A stretch of 45,863 nucleotides of DNA from Bacillota bacterium (GTDB lineage Bacteria; Bacillota; Sulfobacillia; Sulfobacillales; Sulfobacillaceae): NCBI GenBank assembly GCA_023475835.1, contig JAMCVM010000216.1, forward strand, positions 1 through 45,863, given 5' to 3'. The position numbers were made by a program, and so were the translations under genes. This document shows positions 15,350-23,879 of this stretch, piece after piece (the stretch's first letter is position 1; each line of letters starts with the position of its first letter). The notes beneath the pieces are model-generated. The model had not been told where the DNA came from. It worked only from the letters and a program-made list of their open reading frames with translations, and did not search any database.

Positions 15350-17403
15350 ACGAAGAGGAGCGTTGGCATCGCCCGATCACGTCGGTGAGCGGAATAGGGC
15401 CTAAACGGGCCGAAGCTCTAGCTAAACTCGGGGTGAACCAATTGGGCGATTTGGTGGAACTGTGGCCGCGAAGGCACCGCGATCGAACCAGGACCACGCC
15501 CATCCGCGACCTGATTGAAGGGGGAACGTATACCATCGTCGGGCGTGTTCGCCAAGCTAGCTTCAATCAGGGCACGGGCAAACGCCCAACCTTAAGAGTG
15601 CTGCTGGACGATGGCAGCGGGACGATCTCGTTGATCTTTTTTAATGCCGGTTGGCTGGCTAAGAAGATCCAGCCCGGCAACCGTTTGGCGGCTAGCGGTA
15701 CGGTCGAACGGTTTGGCCGGGGGCTGACCATGTCGCATCCTGATATTGAGCACTTAGCCGAGGAGCAAATGCCTGAACTCGGTCTCATTCCCATCTATCC
15801 GCTGACTGCCGAAATCAGTCAGCGCTGGATGTCGGATTTGATGAAGCGCGAGTTGCCCACACTTCTGCCGGAGGCGACCGAACCGTTGCCGGAGTCGGTC
15901 CGAAGCCAATATTCCTTGCCGGAACGGACTTGGGCGCTTCGTCATCAGCATTTTCCGGAGAACGGGGACCAATTGGAAGCATCCCGTCGGCGTTTGGTGT
16001 TTGATGAGTTTTTTCGGATTGGCCTCGCGGTCCATTGGCTTTCGGGACGCACGCAAGAGGCCAGCGGATGGATCCAAAGGCCTGACGGGGTGTTGGCTCA
16101 AAAGTTCGTGGCGAGTCTGCCGTTTCAAATGACGGCCGGCCAAAAGACAGCGTGGAGTGAAATTGCCGAAGATCTGGCCCAACCACGGCCGATGGCGCGA
16201 TTGTTGCAAGGCGATGTGGGTAGTGGAAAAACCGTAGTGGCTGTTTTGTCGCTGCTGGCCGCCGTCGATGGCGGCCACCAAGCTGCGTTTATGGCACCTA
16301 CCGAACTGTTGTGCGAACAGCACTATCAAGTCTTGGTCCGCTACCTGGAGCCTGTCGGAGTCCGGGTGGGTTTGCTGACCGGCCAGACGGGCTCTCGGCA
16401 GAATTTGCGCCGCGATCTCGAACGGCATCAAATTGATGTCGCCGTGGGCACGCAGGCGCTCTTGTCGGATCAGGTCGCTTTCGATGACTTAAGTGTCGTA
16501 GTGGTGGATGAACAGCATCGGTTTGGTGTTCGTCAACGGGCTCGGTTATCTGGTAAAGCACAAGCGCCTGATGTTTTGGTGATGACGGCCACGCCGATTC
16601 CCCGCACCATGGCCTTAACGGTATTTGGCGATTTAGAGGTGTCTCAAATCCACGGGTCGCCGCCGGGCCGTTCGCCGATTACCACCATCCATCTGCCCTA
16701 TCGTGAACGCAAACAAGCCTACCAGGCAGTGCTGAAGGCGGTACGAGCCGGCGGGAGAGCGTACGTGGTATGCCCGTTGGTGAATGAGAATCCCGAACTT
16801 GAGCTCCACGGGGCGGTGGAATTGGCAGAAGGCATGAAAAGCATGGGGGGATGGCAGGTCGGCTTGGTGCATGGGCAGCTGACTATGGAGGAAAAGACCC
16901 AGGTCATGCAGGCCTTCCGAGAGGGTACGGTGAACGTGTTGGTGGCGACCAGCATCATCGAGGTGGGAGTCGATGTGCCCGAGGCCACCGTCATCGTTAT
17001 TGAGAACGCGGAGAGATTTGGCATTGCCCAATTGCATCAATTGCGCGGGCGAGTTGGCCGCGGGACCGAACCCTCCACCTGCTTTTTGCTGTCGGATCCG
17101 CGTACAGAAGAGGGCAAAGAACGGCTGAAGGCGTTAGTGGAACACCAAGATGGATTGACTTTGGCCGAGCTGGATTTGGCGATTCGAGGTCCTGGAGAAG
17201 TTTTGGGATTGCGTCAACACGGGGTGAGCGGCTTTCAACTGGCACGTCCGCTGACCGACCTGGCAATTTTAGAGGAAGCGCGACGAGCGGCACGGCGGCT
17301 CTTGGCGGAAGATCCCGAGCTGTTAGATCCCAAACACCAAGCTTTGAAGCTCTGGATGTTGGATGCGATTGAAGAAAATGCCGTGCAACAAGTGCTGAGC
17401 TAA
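15271..17403 (+). CDS. recG: ATP-dependent DNA helicase RecG
   Basis: RecG reverses stalled forks and branch-migrates Holliday junctions. The wedge/OB region is followed by the helicase core: Walker A GDVGSGKT near 314, DEQHRFG near 413, TATPIPRT near 439, VHGQLTMEEK and RGRVGRGTEPS. GTG 15271 has a strong GGCGGAGGAGG site eight bases upstream and gives 710 residues; the first ~25 are Ser/Gly/Arg-rich and may be a variable extension. This start overlaps the end of fakA by 79 bases in another frame. The usual next genes in Bacillus (fapR, plsX) are not found; synteny breaks after the following acetyltransferase. Confidence 0.95.
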   Translation: MGGSSRRSGGQGETSRGPARANRSRVDEEERWHRPITSVSGIGPKRAEALAKLGVNQLGDLVELWPRRHRDRTRTTPIRDLIEGGTYTIVGRVRQASFNQGTGKRPTLRVLLDDGSGTISLIFFNAGWLAKKIQPGNRLAASGTVERFGRGLTMSHPDIEHLAEEQMPELGLIPIYPLTAEISQRWMSDLMKRELPTLLPEATEPLPESVRSQYSLPERTWALRHQHFPENGDQLEASRRRLVFDEFFRIGLAVHWLSGRTQEASGWIQRPDGVLAQKFVASLPFQMTAGQKTAWSEIAEDLAQPRPMARLLQGDVGSGKTVVAVLSLLAAVDGGHQAAFMAPTELLCEQHYQVLVRYLEPVGVRVGLLTGQTGSRQNLRRDLERHQIDVAVGTQALLSDQVAFDDLSVVVVDEQHRFGVRQRARLSGKAQAPDVLVMTATPIPRTMALTVFGDLEVSQIHGSPPGRSPITTIHLPYRERKQAYQAVLKAVRAGGRAYVVCPLVNENPELELHGAVELAEGMKSMGGWQVGLVHGQLTMEEKTQVMQAFREGTVNVLVATSIIEVGVDVPEATVIVIENAERFGIAQLHQLRGRVGRGTEPSTCFLLSDPRTEEGKERLKALVEHQDGLTLAELDLAIRGPGEVLGLRQHGVSGFQLARPLTDLAILEEARRAARRLLAEDPELLDPKHQALKLWMLDAIEENAVQQVLS

Positions 17404-17437
17404 CTCGAAAATGGTGGGATGGTCGGGGAGGAATTCC

Positions 17438-17989
17438 ATGTTTAGCCTGCGCGTCGACGATGAGAGCGAATTGATTTTGGTGACTACGGCCGATGCCGAC
17501 GCCTTATTCGCGGTGGTGCGGCAATCGCGGGGCTACCTTAAACGATGGCTGGGGTGGGTGGAAAATCTGACAGTGGATGGATACCGGGACTTTCTCCGCC
17601 AGGGTGTTGTCCGATTCGGCGAGGGATTAGGCTTTTATGCCGCTATCCGCCGCGACCAACAGTGGGTGGGTGCCATAGAGCTAAGGATCGATAGTGCCAA
17701 TCTATCCGCATCACTCGGCTATTGGCTGGCAGAAGCCTCGCAGGGTCAAGGCCTCATGACCCGCGCGGCAAGGACGGTGACGCGCTTGGCATTTACGGAA
17801 TACGGCTTAAATCGTCTGGAAATACGCGTGGCGGACGAAAACCGACCGAGTATGGCCGTCGCCGAGCGCCTCGGGTTTCGCCTAGAAGGTGTGCTCCATC
17901 AAGGTGAATGGGTCAATGATCGATTTCACAATGTGCTGTGCTATGGCCTCCTCGCTGCGGAGTGGAGGGATATTGAAGCCGGACGCTGA
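17438..17989 (+). CDS. GNAT N-acetyltransferase, RimJ/RimL-YdaF type
   Basis: The 183-residue protein is a RimL-like GNAT enzyme that would acetylate a protein N-terminus or a small substrate with acetyl-CoA. Typical features are WVENLTVDGYRDF, SLGYWLAEASQGQGLMTRAA (acetyl-CoA binding loop), GLNRLEIRVADENRPSMAVAERLGF and the C-terminal LEGVLHQGEWVNDRFHNVLCYGLL. ATG 17438 follows GGGGAGGAATTCC. It starts 34 bases after recG and probably shares its transcript. The substrate cannot be assigned from sequence. Confidence 0.88.
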   Translation: MFSLRVDDESELILVTTADADALFAVVRQSRGYLKRWLGWVENLTVDGYRDFLRQGVVRFGEGLGFYAAIRRDQQWVGAIELRIDSANLSASLGYWLAEASQGQGLMTRAARTVTRLAFTEYGLNRLEIRVADENRPSMAVAERLGFRLEGVLHQGEWVNDRFHNVLCYGLLAAEWRDIEAGR

Positions 17990-18232
17990 GCGATGATGAC
18001 GCCGTTTCGACAGGGCGTGTAGAGAGCGCCTTAGAGACCTGGTGCATAAGTCCCAAAACACCGGATCGAAAACCCTGAAACCCGCGGGGTTGTGAGCGCT
18101 GAAAGATGATTTTTCGGGTTTCGCACCAAGCCCCTTAGACCGTAGGGCCACGCGAACGCAACCGAAGCCGATAGCAAGGAACCGTATACATGCGGTTAAC
18201 CCGGCTTTTTTGAAGAAAGCAGCGTAAAAATG

Positions 18233-18255
18233 GGCACTTTTTTAAAAAAAGTGCC
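18233..18255. repeat. Perfect palindrome GGCAC(T6)/(A7)GTGCC, terminator-like
   Basis: The arms 18233-18243 and 18245-18255 are exact inverted complements: GGCAC followed by six T, then A-rich and GTGCC. It lies about 245 bases after the GNAT gene in otherwise gene-free sequence. The almost absent loop makes it an unusual intrinsic terminator; a cruciform, protein site or IS end is equally possible. The 17990-18232 stretch shows no gene. Confidence 0.4.
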
Positions 18256-19247
18256 GTTGTGGGGCATTTCCCTCTGAACGCCAACGCCCATTTAGGCTAT
18301 CATCGGGCTTATGGACGGACATCAGGGGCGCTAAGGGCAACCGAATCGGCCACGGCTAATGCGGGAGGGACTTCAAGCGGGTGCGTCGGTATTCGGATCG
18401 CGCTGCATTGGATGCTCGGCTGGGGGTCTTGTAACGGAAGTCTTGTGAAGTCTCGCTTTTTGGCCGCTGAAGCCTCGATTGACGTGACCGTTTTGAACCC
18501 CATCTCTTTTCAGCCCTGGCCGAATGGATGGGCAGGTTGTCTCTGGGCATTCATTCGGCCAGTCCTAGCCTGAAAGGCTGTATCTCATGGAAACGTTGCT
18601 TTCATTGACGATTTCCCGAACGGTCCGAACGTCCAGTGGATACGATCAGGATGGTGGTAGGGATCTTGAGTCTTGGTAAGTATTTAGGTATTCCCATCGC
18701 AACGGTTGGGCTCCGGTCAGCGGTACGAATTTTGGCTCTTGCGCATCGACTGATGTTGGTGCCGACTGGTAGGTCACTTTGGTAGCACACGGAGGCTTCC
18801 GTTCGGTGTGGTGCTGGAACGCATTGGTTCGGCCTTGGATATATACTGCCCGCGGGTCGAATTTAATGGTTTGATACCAAGGCTGTGCGTGTCTCAGCAC
18901 CTTGCTGCATAATGGTTTTCCACCACGATGGCATTCTTCCAAAAACCGCAAACTATGACCCGCGCGCAGTATACACCCTTCCAATGTTTCTTTAAGCCAA
19001 GACTCCTTAAACAAACAAGAACCCGGTGTGTGGGCGTCCATCAGTCGCTGCGCAAGAGCCCGAAATTTTCGGTATGTTCCGCGTGGCAAAGGGCACCGTC
19101 GATTAGGGATGGGGTCGGCCCTCCCTAATCGGCGGTGTTGGGTGGGACTGCGCTATGGCTTTAACGGTCAATTAGGTGCATGATGGACGTCGGTCATATA
19201 GTGTCAGAAGCTGGCTCTCTCGACGAAATCTCTGTGGAGGGGTTTGG
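18256..19247. other. Gene-poor stretch with no recognised product
   Basis: Nearly 1 kb without a gene I can support. One open frame on the minus strand (18646-19089, 147 codons) has segments such as HAQPWYQTIKFDPRAVYIQG that read like protein, but I recognise no family and see no good ribosome site. Together with the IS debris that follows it is most simply decayed mobile DNA. No tRNA, CRISPR or clear repeats were seen. Confidence 0.4.
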
Positions 19248-19763
19248 ATGGGCCGATGGGTCGACAAATTAAATGCGCTGGGACTGGGCTTCGTGTTAAG
19301 CGGCGCTACGGGGTATTGCTTGGCTTTGTTTGGTGTTGGACGTTTGGTGGGAGGGCTCATGCTCGTGGGGGTGTTCATCACCTGGGGCACCCTTTCGGTC
19401 TGGGTTCATCCGTTGCCAGGTCATCGCTGGTTTGTGGCGATTTCTTCCGAGTCTAAGCCTTCGGGGTTCTCTCCGGCAATCCGCCGGATTCTTCGTGTGG
19501 GCAGTGTGGCTGAACTGTGCGCTTATCGAGATACGGTGTTCAATGCTGCTCAGGTGTGGGGTCGCTGGAATAAGAGAAACGTCCAATGGACCAGTGTCGT
19601 CGCGTTAGCGGTGGTTTTCAATGTGAGCAGTATCATCAAGGGAAAAGTGCCATTCACCGACATGAATTCGTTGATCGTGGCTGGTTTCGGTGTGCTTTTG
19701 CAGTTTTTCAGTGAACTTTGGTTGTTCCGTCGAATTCAGTACGTACGCGAAACAGTGGCATAA
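19248..19763 (+). CDS. Uncharacterised integral membrane protein
   Basis: I do not recognise the family. The 171-residue protein has a short N-terminal charged segment (MGRWVDKLNA), then two hydrophobic segments (about 10-30 and 33-55), a cytosolic-like middle region of about 60 residues with charged and aromatic residues, and two more hydrophobic segments (about 117-133 and 145-163). ATG 19248 follows GTGGAGGGG by six bases, a good site, so it is probably a real gene rather than debris. It stands alone: gene-free DNA lies before it, and a dead IS1595 copy abuts its 3' end about 30 bases after the stop. No function can be given. Confidence 0.65.
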   Translation: MGRWVDKLNALGLGFVLSGATGYCLALFGVGRLVGGLMLVGVFITWGTLSVWVHPLPGHRWFVAISSESKPSGFSPAIRRILRVGSVAELCAYRDTVFNAAQVWGRWNKRNVQWTSVVALAVVFNVSSIIKGKVPFTDMNSLIVAGFGVLLQFFSELWLFRRIQYVRETVA

Positions 19764-19792
19764 TTAAACTACTATCAAACCGAACTGGTGAG

Positions 19793-20251
19793 AAGATGCG
19801 TTGAGATCACGACTCAAGGTCACTCGATGGTCCGCGGGATGGGCTTTGGCCCCCGCGGCATCGACCGCGGCTCCATCGCTCCACCAGAATCCCCACCACC
19901 ACCGGATCTTGGTCGGTTCCCGGTCCTTGTTTCCCTGGGCCATCCTTGGACGACGCCCAGGACTTTGACTCTTGCGGCCAACAGAGGTATCGTCGCGTTT
20001 TACCAACCCCGCTAACTGAACCTTGGGATTGCGATCGGCCATCGCGCGTTGAATGTGATGATGCATACCCCAGGCCGTGGCGTCCTGCAAGCGGCGTTCT
20101 CGGCTGAAGACTAGCGCCGATTTCCCACCCTTATCCATGGCCAGGAACAACATCGCGAGAAGCCCGATCCGCAAAGCCACTTTGGTATGCTGAAACATGG
20201 TGCCGACAGTCAGAGATGCTTGACGACCACAAGTGTTGTATTCATACAAAG
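19793..20251 (-). pseudogene. IS1595-family transposase remnant, copy 1
   Basis: On the minus strand this segment encodes the zinc-ribbon end and start of the catalytic region of an IS1595 (ISXO2-like) transposase: CGRQASLTVGTMFQHTK, then AMDKGGKSALVFSRERRLQDATAWGMHHHIQRAM and a degraded DETYVGGK-like segment. It is nearly identical to copy 2 at 26.6 kb but lacks about 109 internal bases, and it shares with copy 2 a reading-frame shift near ACCAAGATCCGG. The N-terminal start and C-terminal third are missing. No terminal inverted repeats are visible at either edge. The element cannot encode an active enzyme. Confidence 0.8.
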
Positions 20252-20482
20252 GCAGGGTTCGGCCGATCCGTTGCACGGTGTACGATACTGGCCGCAGGTC
20301 GAAGTTTTCATTTTACAAGAACGACCTACTGGTTGGGACCCTTATTTAGCAGGGTGTGGGGACGAACAAGGCTTTGGTCGCAAACCGGGACATTTGATCC
20401 GCGTGCAGTATGCTTGGTCCCCTGACACTTGGAACACACAAATCCCTTCGGCCACCCTTGGATTATCAAATGCGCCGTAAAA

Positions 20483-20503
20483 CCCCTAGCTTTAGCTATG
20501 GGG
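20483..20503. repeat. Hairpin resembling an IS200/IS605-type end
   Basis: The 21-base hairpin pairs CCCC with GGGG and TAGC with GCTA around a TTTA loop, with a single unpaired T. The surrounding text (AAAAC before, ATATAAGG after) resembles the subterminal hairpins that Y1 transposases of IS200/IS605 elements recognise. No TnpA or TnpB frame is recognisable next to it, so it would be an orphan end. It lies between two other IS remnants. Confidence 0.35.
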
Positions 20504-20589
20504 ATATAAGGCGCTCGCCGTCAAGCGAAGGGTTGTCGTCTCCGAGAAGCTCCGGCCTTGCTTGCGCCAGTGGCGAAGCCCATCCCTCG

Positions 20590-21219
20590 ACTCTGAAAGC
20601 CGCCCGGGTCTTGACCGGCGACAAGGGGTACGACCGTCGGTCCCTGGTCACTGAACTTTGGGAGACCAACCGGATGAAACCCGTCATCGATAGCCGGACT
20701 CTGTGGAAGGATGGGGAGATTCGCCATGGGCTACCAGGCCAGGCCAACGTCACGTACGACTATAAGGGGTCGTCGCATGGGATGACCCAGCCACGGGGAT
20801 CCACCGGACGATGGCCAACGGGGGCGTCGAACAAGATTGGTCGACGCCCAAAAAGGTGTGTCCGGTGGACGTCTCGGGGGGCGTCTTCGAAGGTGCTGAG
20901 GAGTGCCCCGTCAAGCATCCGCTTCGGATAAAGTGAGACACCGATCGCCGGATTTTCACGCCGATCGACCCGGCGAGCTACCGGTGGCAGTCAGGACTAT
21001 CAAGCTCGCACTGCGGTGGAACGAGTTAATCGCTGGCTAGAAGTGTCCTTGGGATTCGAATTGCATACGATTCGGGGCCTCAAGAAAATGCGGTGGCGAT
21101 GTGGGTGGGCCCTGGTGGTTATGTTGGTTATGGCGCTAACTTTCTCCTCCATAACCGAAGACCTATTCGCATTCAAACCGGCGTCCGAGATGTTGAAGCG
21201 TTCGTCGAATATTGAGTAG
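20590..21219 (+). pseudogene. IS4-type DDE transposase remnant
   Basis: The C-terminal half of a DDE transposase is readable over at least two frames. The first part has LTGDKGYDRRSLVTELW (second catalytic Asp region) and VTYDYKG; after a frame change comes RTAVERVNRWL (catalytic Glu region) and FELHTIRGLKKMRWRCG, ending in hydrophobic residues. The N-terminal half with the first Asp is missing. Frame breaks lie near 20800-21000. Its 3' end overlaps the end of the opposing ISAs1 fragment, so one element probably inserted into or recombined with the other. Confidence 0.75.
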
Positions 21220-21726
21220 CTTCATCCGTCGGATCAAGCCGTTGGTGGCATTGCGCGGCGTTGCTCTGACTTGCGGACCGCATTTGGTTCGGACTTGGGG
21301 CCGGTCTTCATCATAAGCCATGGGCCGGACGTAATGCAGGCGGATTTCAATTCCCCAGTGCCCTCGCACATGCCTCCCGATCCGTTTAGTCGAGTCCTTT
21401 TTCGGGGGTGATGGTCGGGGGCTATAGTCGTCCAACTCGACGGCCGCGATCACTTCGTACAACGGGGGGTGATTCATTTTGACTTCACTGATGTGGTCAG
21501 CCTGTTTGTCTTCGACAAGAAACCGCGCGGTCTCGGTTTGGGTATGGAGGGCATCGATGGTCCCGACATTGCCGACAATGTCCAAGGGATCGAGCAAATC
21601 TTTAATCATGGGGATCTCATTGGTGTCAAGTCCCAAGTTATTTGATCGTAGAAGTCTCGCTTTACGTGACCGTCCCATCCTGAACGGACGATACAACGCC
21701 ACGTTTGCTCCGTTCCAAGAAGTCAT
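21163..21726 (-). pseudogene. ISAs1-family transposase remnant
   Basis: The minus-strand frame matches the ISAs1 transposase core: TNEIPMIKDLLDPLDIVGN, TIDALHTQTETARFLVEDKQAD, then HVRGHWGIEIRLHYVR, YDEDRPQVRTKCGPQV and RNATNGLIRRMKLLNI. The segment between VELDD and HVRGHWGIE is much shorter than in intact members, and the N-terminal DGK-type region is absent, so it is an internally deleted, truncated copy. It runs towards the IS4-type remnant and overlaps its end. Confidence 0.8.
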
Positions 21727-22136
21727 TATGGACTGTTTAGAACACGCCCCGACGCGGCATAAAGCTCAACTAGATAGTGTCCTGACGTTAAACGTTCAGC
21801 TGGTCAAGTCAGCTGTCTAAACCGTCCATGGTACCCCGCGAGGCGTAGAGATCCGAGGTGACTTGCGCCTTAAACGTCGGAGTAGGGGTGTTCATCGCGC
21901 ATCTCCATGGCAACACGTAAGGGCCTTTCAGATTGTCTGAATGACTGGGTCTACTATGCATTGGTTGAGTCCCGTTCCCCAAACACACGGATAGCGACTA
22001 TCCACGCGACCTCAGTATTCCATTAAGGTTACGATCGAGACCTTTGGTCCCTACGATTAGGCCCTTACGGACCTAGCAAATAATTATGTCAAAACCGAAA
22101 CTTAATGATAATTGAGAAAGGAGAGTGACATATTCC
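21727..22136. other. Intergenic leader region of the 2-oxoacid oxidoreductase operon
   Basis: No gene is seen in these 410 bases. Two inverted 11-base arms occur at 21916-21926 (CGTAAGGGCCT) and 22059-22069 (AGGCCCTTACG). They could be a remnant of mobile DNA or a long-range regulatory element before the operon. The A+T-rich end (22071-22124) probably holds the operon promoter, but no clear -35/-10 pair was found; TGATAAT near 22105 is a possible -10. An AAAGGAGA ribosome site is at 22117-22124. Confidence 0.4.
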
Positions 22137-23879
22137 ATGGATGGCTCCACTGTGGGTTGGAAGGATGCCTGTGATGGTTTTCGAGCTTCGGCAAGTCACG
22201 GGTCCGACGCTATTGTAGAGTCTCGATTTGAAGATTTGAAACCTCCTTTAGACCCTGGTAGAGCGCCTTACGAAGCGGAGAGGTGCTTATATTGCGGCGG
22301 GAATGGCGCTCCCGCGCCGTGCACGGCGGCCTGTCCAGCCTCCGTCGATGTGCCGGCTTTTATCCGCTCCATTGCCAAGGGGCAGTTGGCTCGGGCCGCG
22401 GAGATTATCCTTCGGGACAATCCATTAGGAGGGTCCTGTGGTCGTGTTTGCCCCACGGAAGAGTTATGCGAAGGCGCTTGCGTTCTCGTATCACAATCCA
22501 GGCGGCCAGTGCATATTGGACGTTTGCAGCGCTACGCGACCGATGCCGGTTTCTTCAGCGAGGGAATAGAGGCTTCCTCGGTGGCCGTTCTCCGAACTTC
22601 GGGACTTAAAGTTGCCGTGATAGGGGCCGGCCCAGCTGGAATGGCGTGCGCTAGTCAATTGGCTACATGGGGCTACAAAGTGACGGTTTATGATTCGCGT
22701 CCCGAGCCTGGCGGCTTAATTCGATTTGCGATTGCGCCATATCGTTTGGTCCAGTCGCCCTTGACAGAGGAAATGCAACGCATCCAGCGTTTAGGAGTGA
22801 AATTTCACTTCAACCACCCCATTTTAGGCCCGGACGCGGTTCGAAGCTTGGAGGGTGCAGCCGACGCCGTTTTTTTGGGCGTGGGATTAGGAGAAGACCT
22901 GGTCGTGCACTACCCCGGGGATGACCTCCCCGGAGTGTGGGAGTCGTTAACATTCATCGAACGCCTGAAGACCGGCCGCTCCCCTGCCGTGGGGCACCGC
23001 GTAGCCGTCATTGGGGGAGGAAACACCGCGATTGACGTCGCCCGTGAATCTCTCCGTCTCGGTGCTGAAGAAGTCACCATAGTTTATCGCCGTACCAAGG
23101 AAGAGATGCCAGCCTATCACCAGGAGGTGACCGACGCTGAACGAGAAGGTGTGAGATTCCTGTGGCTTGCTGCGCCCGTACGGTTCATCGGAGAAACACG
23201 GCTAGAGTCCATCCAATGTCAACATATGCGGCTTGGCAATGAGGACGAATCGGGCCGACGGAAACCAGAACCTGTTTTGGGAAGCGAGTTTATGTTACCC
23301 GTCGACACCGTGATTCGAGCGATGGGACAACGTCATCGTACTGAATGGCACGATTGGATCTCAGACCTAAACCTCACACACGGTTTGATTGAGGTGAATC
23401 CCCAAACCCTTCAAACGTCCAATGCCAAATATTTTGCGGGGGGAGATGCCGTTAATGGTGGAGCCACAGTGGTGGATGCGGTTGCGATGGGAAAGGCGGC
23501 TGCACGAGGGATCCGCGCATATTTGCAGCCGAACAAGGTGGAAATCCCCCAATTCAATTCCTACGTAGCGTCAGAGTCCAACGAATTGGCGGATCAGATG
23601 GTGTACCACCAGGGAAAGGCCACCCTCTCGGTCGACCGGGATTGGTGTAAGGGGTGCAATATCTGCGTGGAGGATTGTCCCGCGCACATTCTGGCATTGG
23701 ATTATAACGAAAAGGTGTATGTAACCGACATGACACGTTGTATCCTCTGCGGAATTTGTGCAGTCCGTTGTCCTGATTTCGTAATTTCAGTCGCGACCGG
23801 AGATGAAGAAATCAGGAAGTTCAGCCCAGTGACTATGAACTCAGGAGGAAGTCAATATGCGGCTAGTCCAAGGGAATGA
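22137..23879 (+). CDS. GltD/PreT-like NAD(P)H oxidoreductase with C-terminal 2[4Fe-4S] ferredoxin domain
   Basis: This 580-residue flavoprotein would pass electrons between NAD(P)H and the 2-oxoacid oxidoreductase subunits encoded next to it. Domains in order: N-terminal iron-sulfur region with CLYCGG, CTAACP and CGRVCPTEELCEGAC (about 50-115); an FAD-binding fold (GAGPAGMACA, about 162; GGLIRFAI); an NAD(P)-binding fold (GGGNTAIDVARE, about 291); and a ferredoxin domain (CKGCNICVEDCP and CILCGICAVRCP, about 503-545). It resembles the glutamate synthase small subunit, but no large subunit gltB is present. The ferredoxin part looks like a KorD/PorD delta subunit fused to it. ATG 22137 is used; GTG 22125 sits on the ribosome site. 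It overlaps the next gene by 23 bases. Confidence 0.85.
   Translation: MDGSTVGWKDACDGFRASASHGSDAIVESRFEDLKPPLDPGRAPYEAERCLYCGGNGAPAPCTAACPASVDVPAFIRSIAKGQLARAAEIILRDNPLGGSCGRVCPTEELCEGACVLVSQSRRPVHIGRLQRYATDAGFFSEGIEASSVAVLRTSGLKVAVIGAGPAGMACASQLATWGYKVTVYDSRPEPGGLIRFAIAPYRLVQSPLTEEMQRIQRLGVKFHFNHPILGPDAVRSLEGAADAVFLGVGLGEDLVVHYPGDDLPGVWESLTFIERLKTGRSPAVGHRVAVIGGGNTAIDVARESLRLGAEEVTIVYRRTKEEMPAYHQEVTDAEREGVRFLWLAAPVRFIGETRLESIQCQHMRLGNEDESGRRKPEPVLGSEFMLPVDTVIRAMGQRHRTEWHDWISDLNLTHGLIEVNPQTLQTSNAKYFAGGDAVNGGATVVDAVAMGKAAARGIRAYLQPNKVEIPQFNSYVASESNELADQMVYHQGKATLSVDRDWCKGCNICVEDCPAHILALDYNEKVYVTDMTRCILCGICAVRCPDFVISVATGDEEIRKFSPVTMNSGGSQYAASPRE

Noticed and set aside
19764-20276. 170-codon open frame on the minus strand
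   Set aside because: It is the internally deleted IS1595 copy 1 joined to flanking sequence, not a separate gene.
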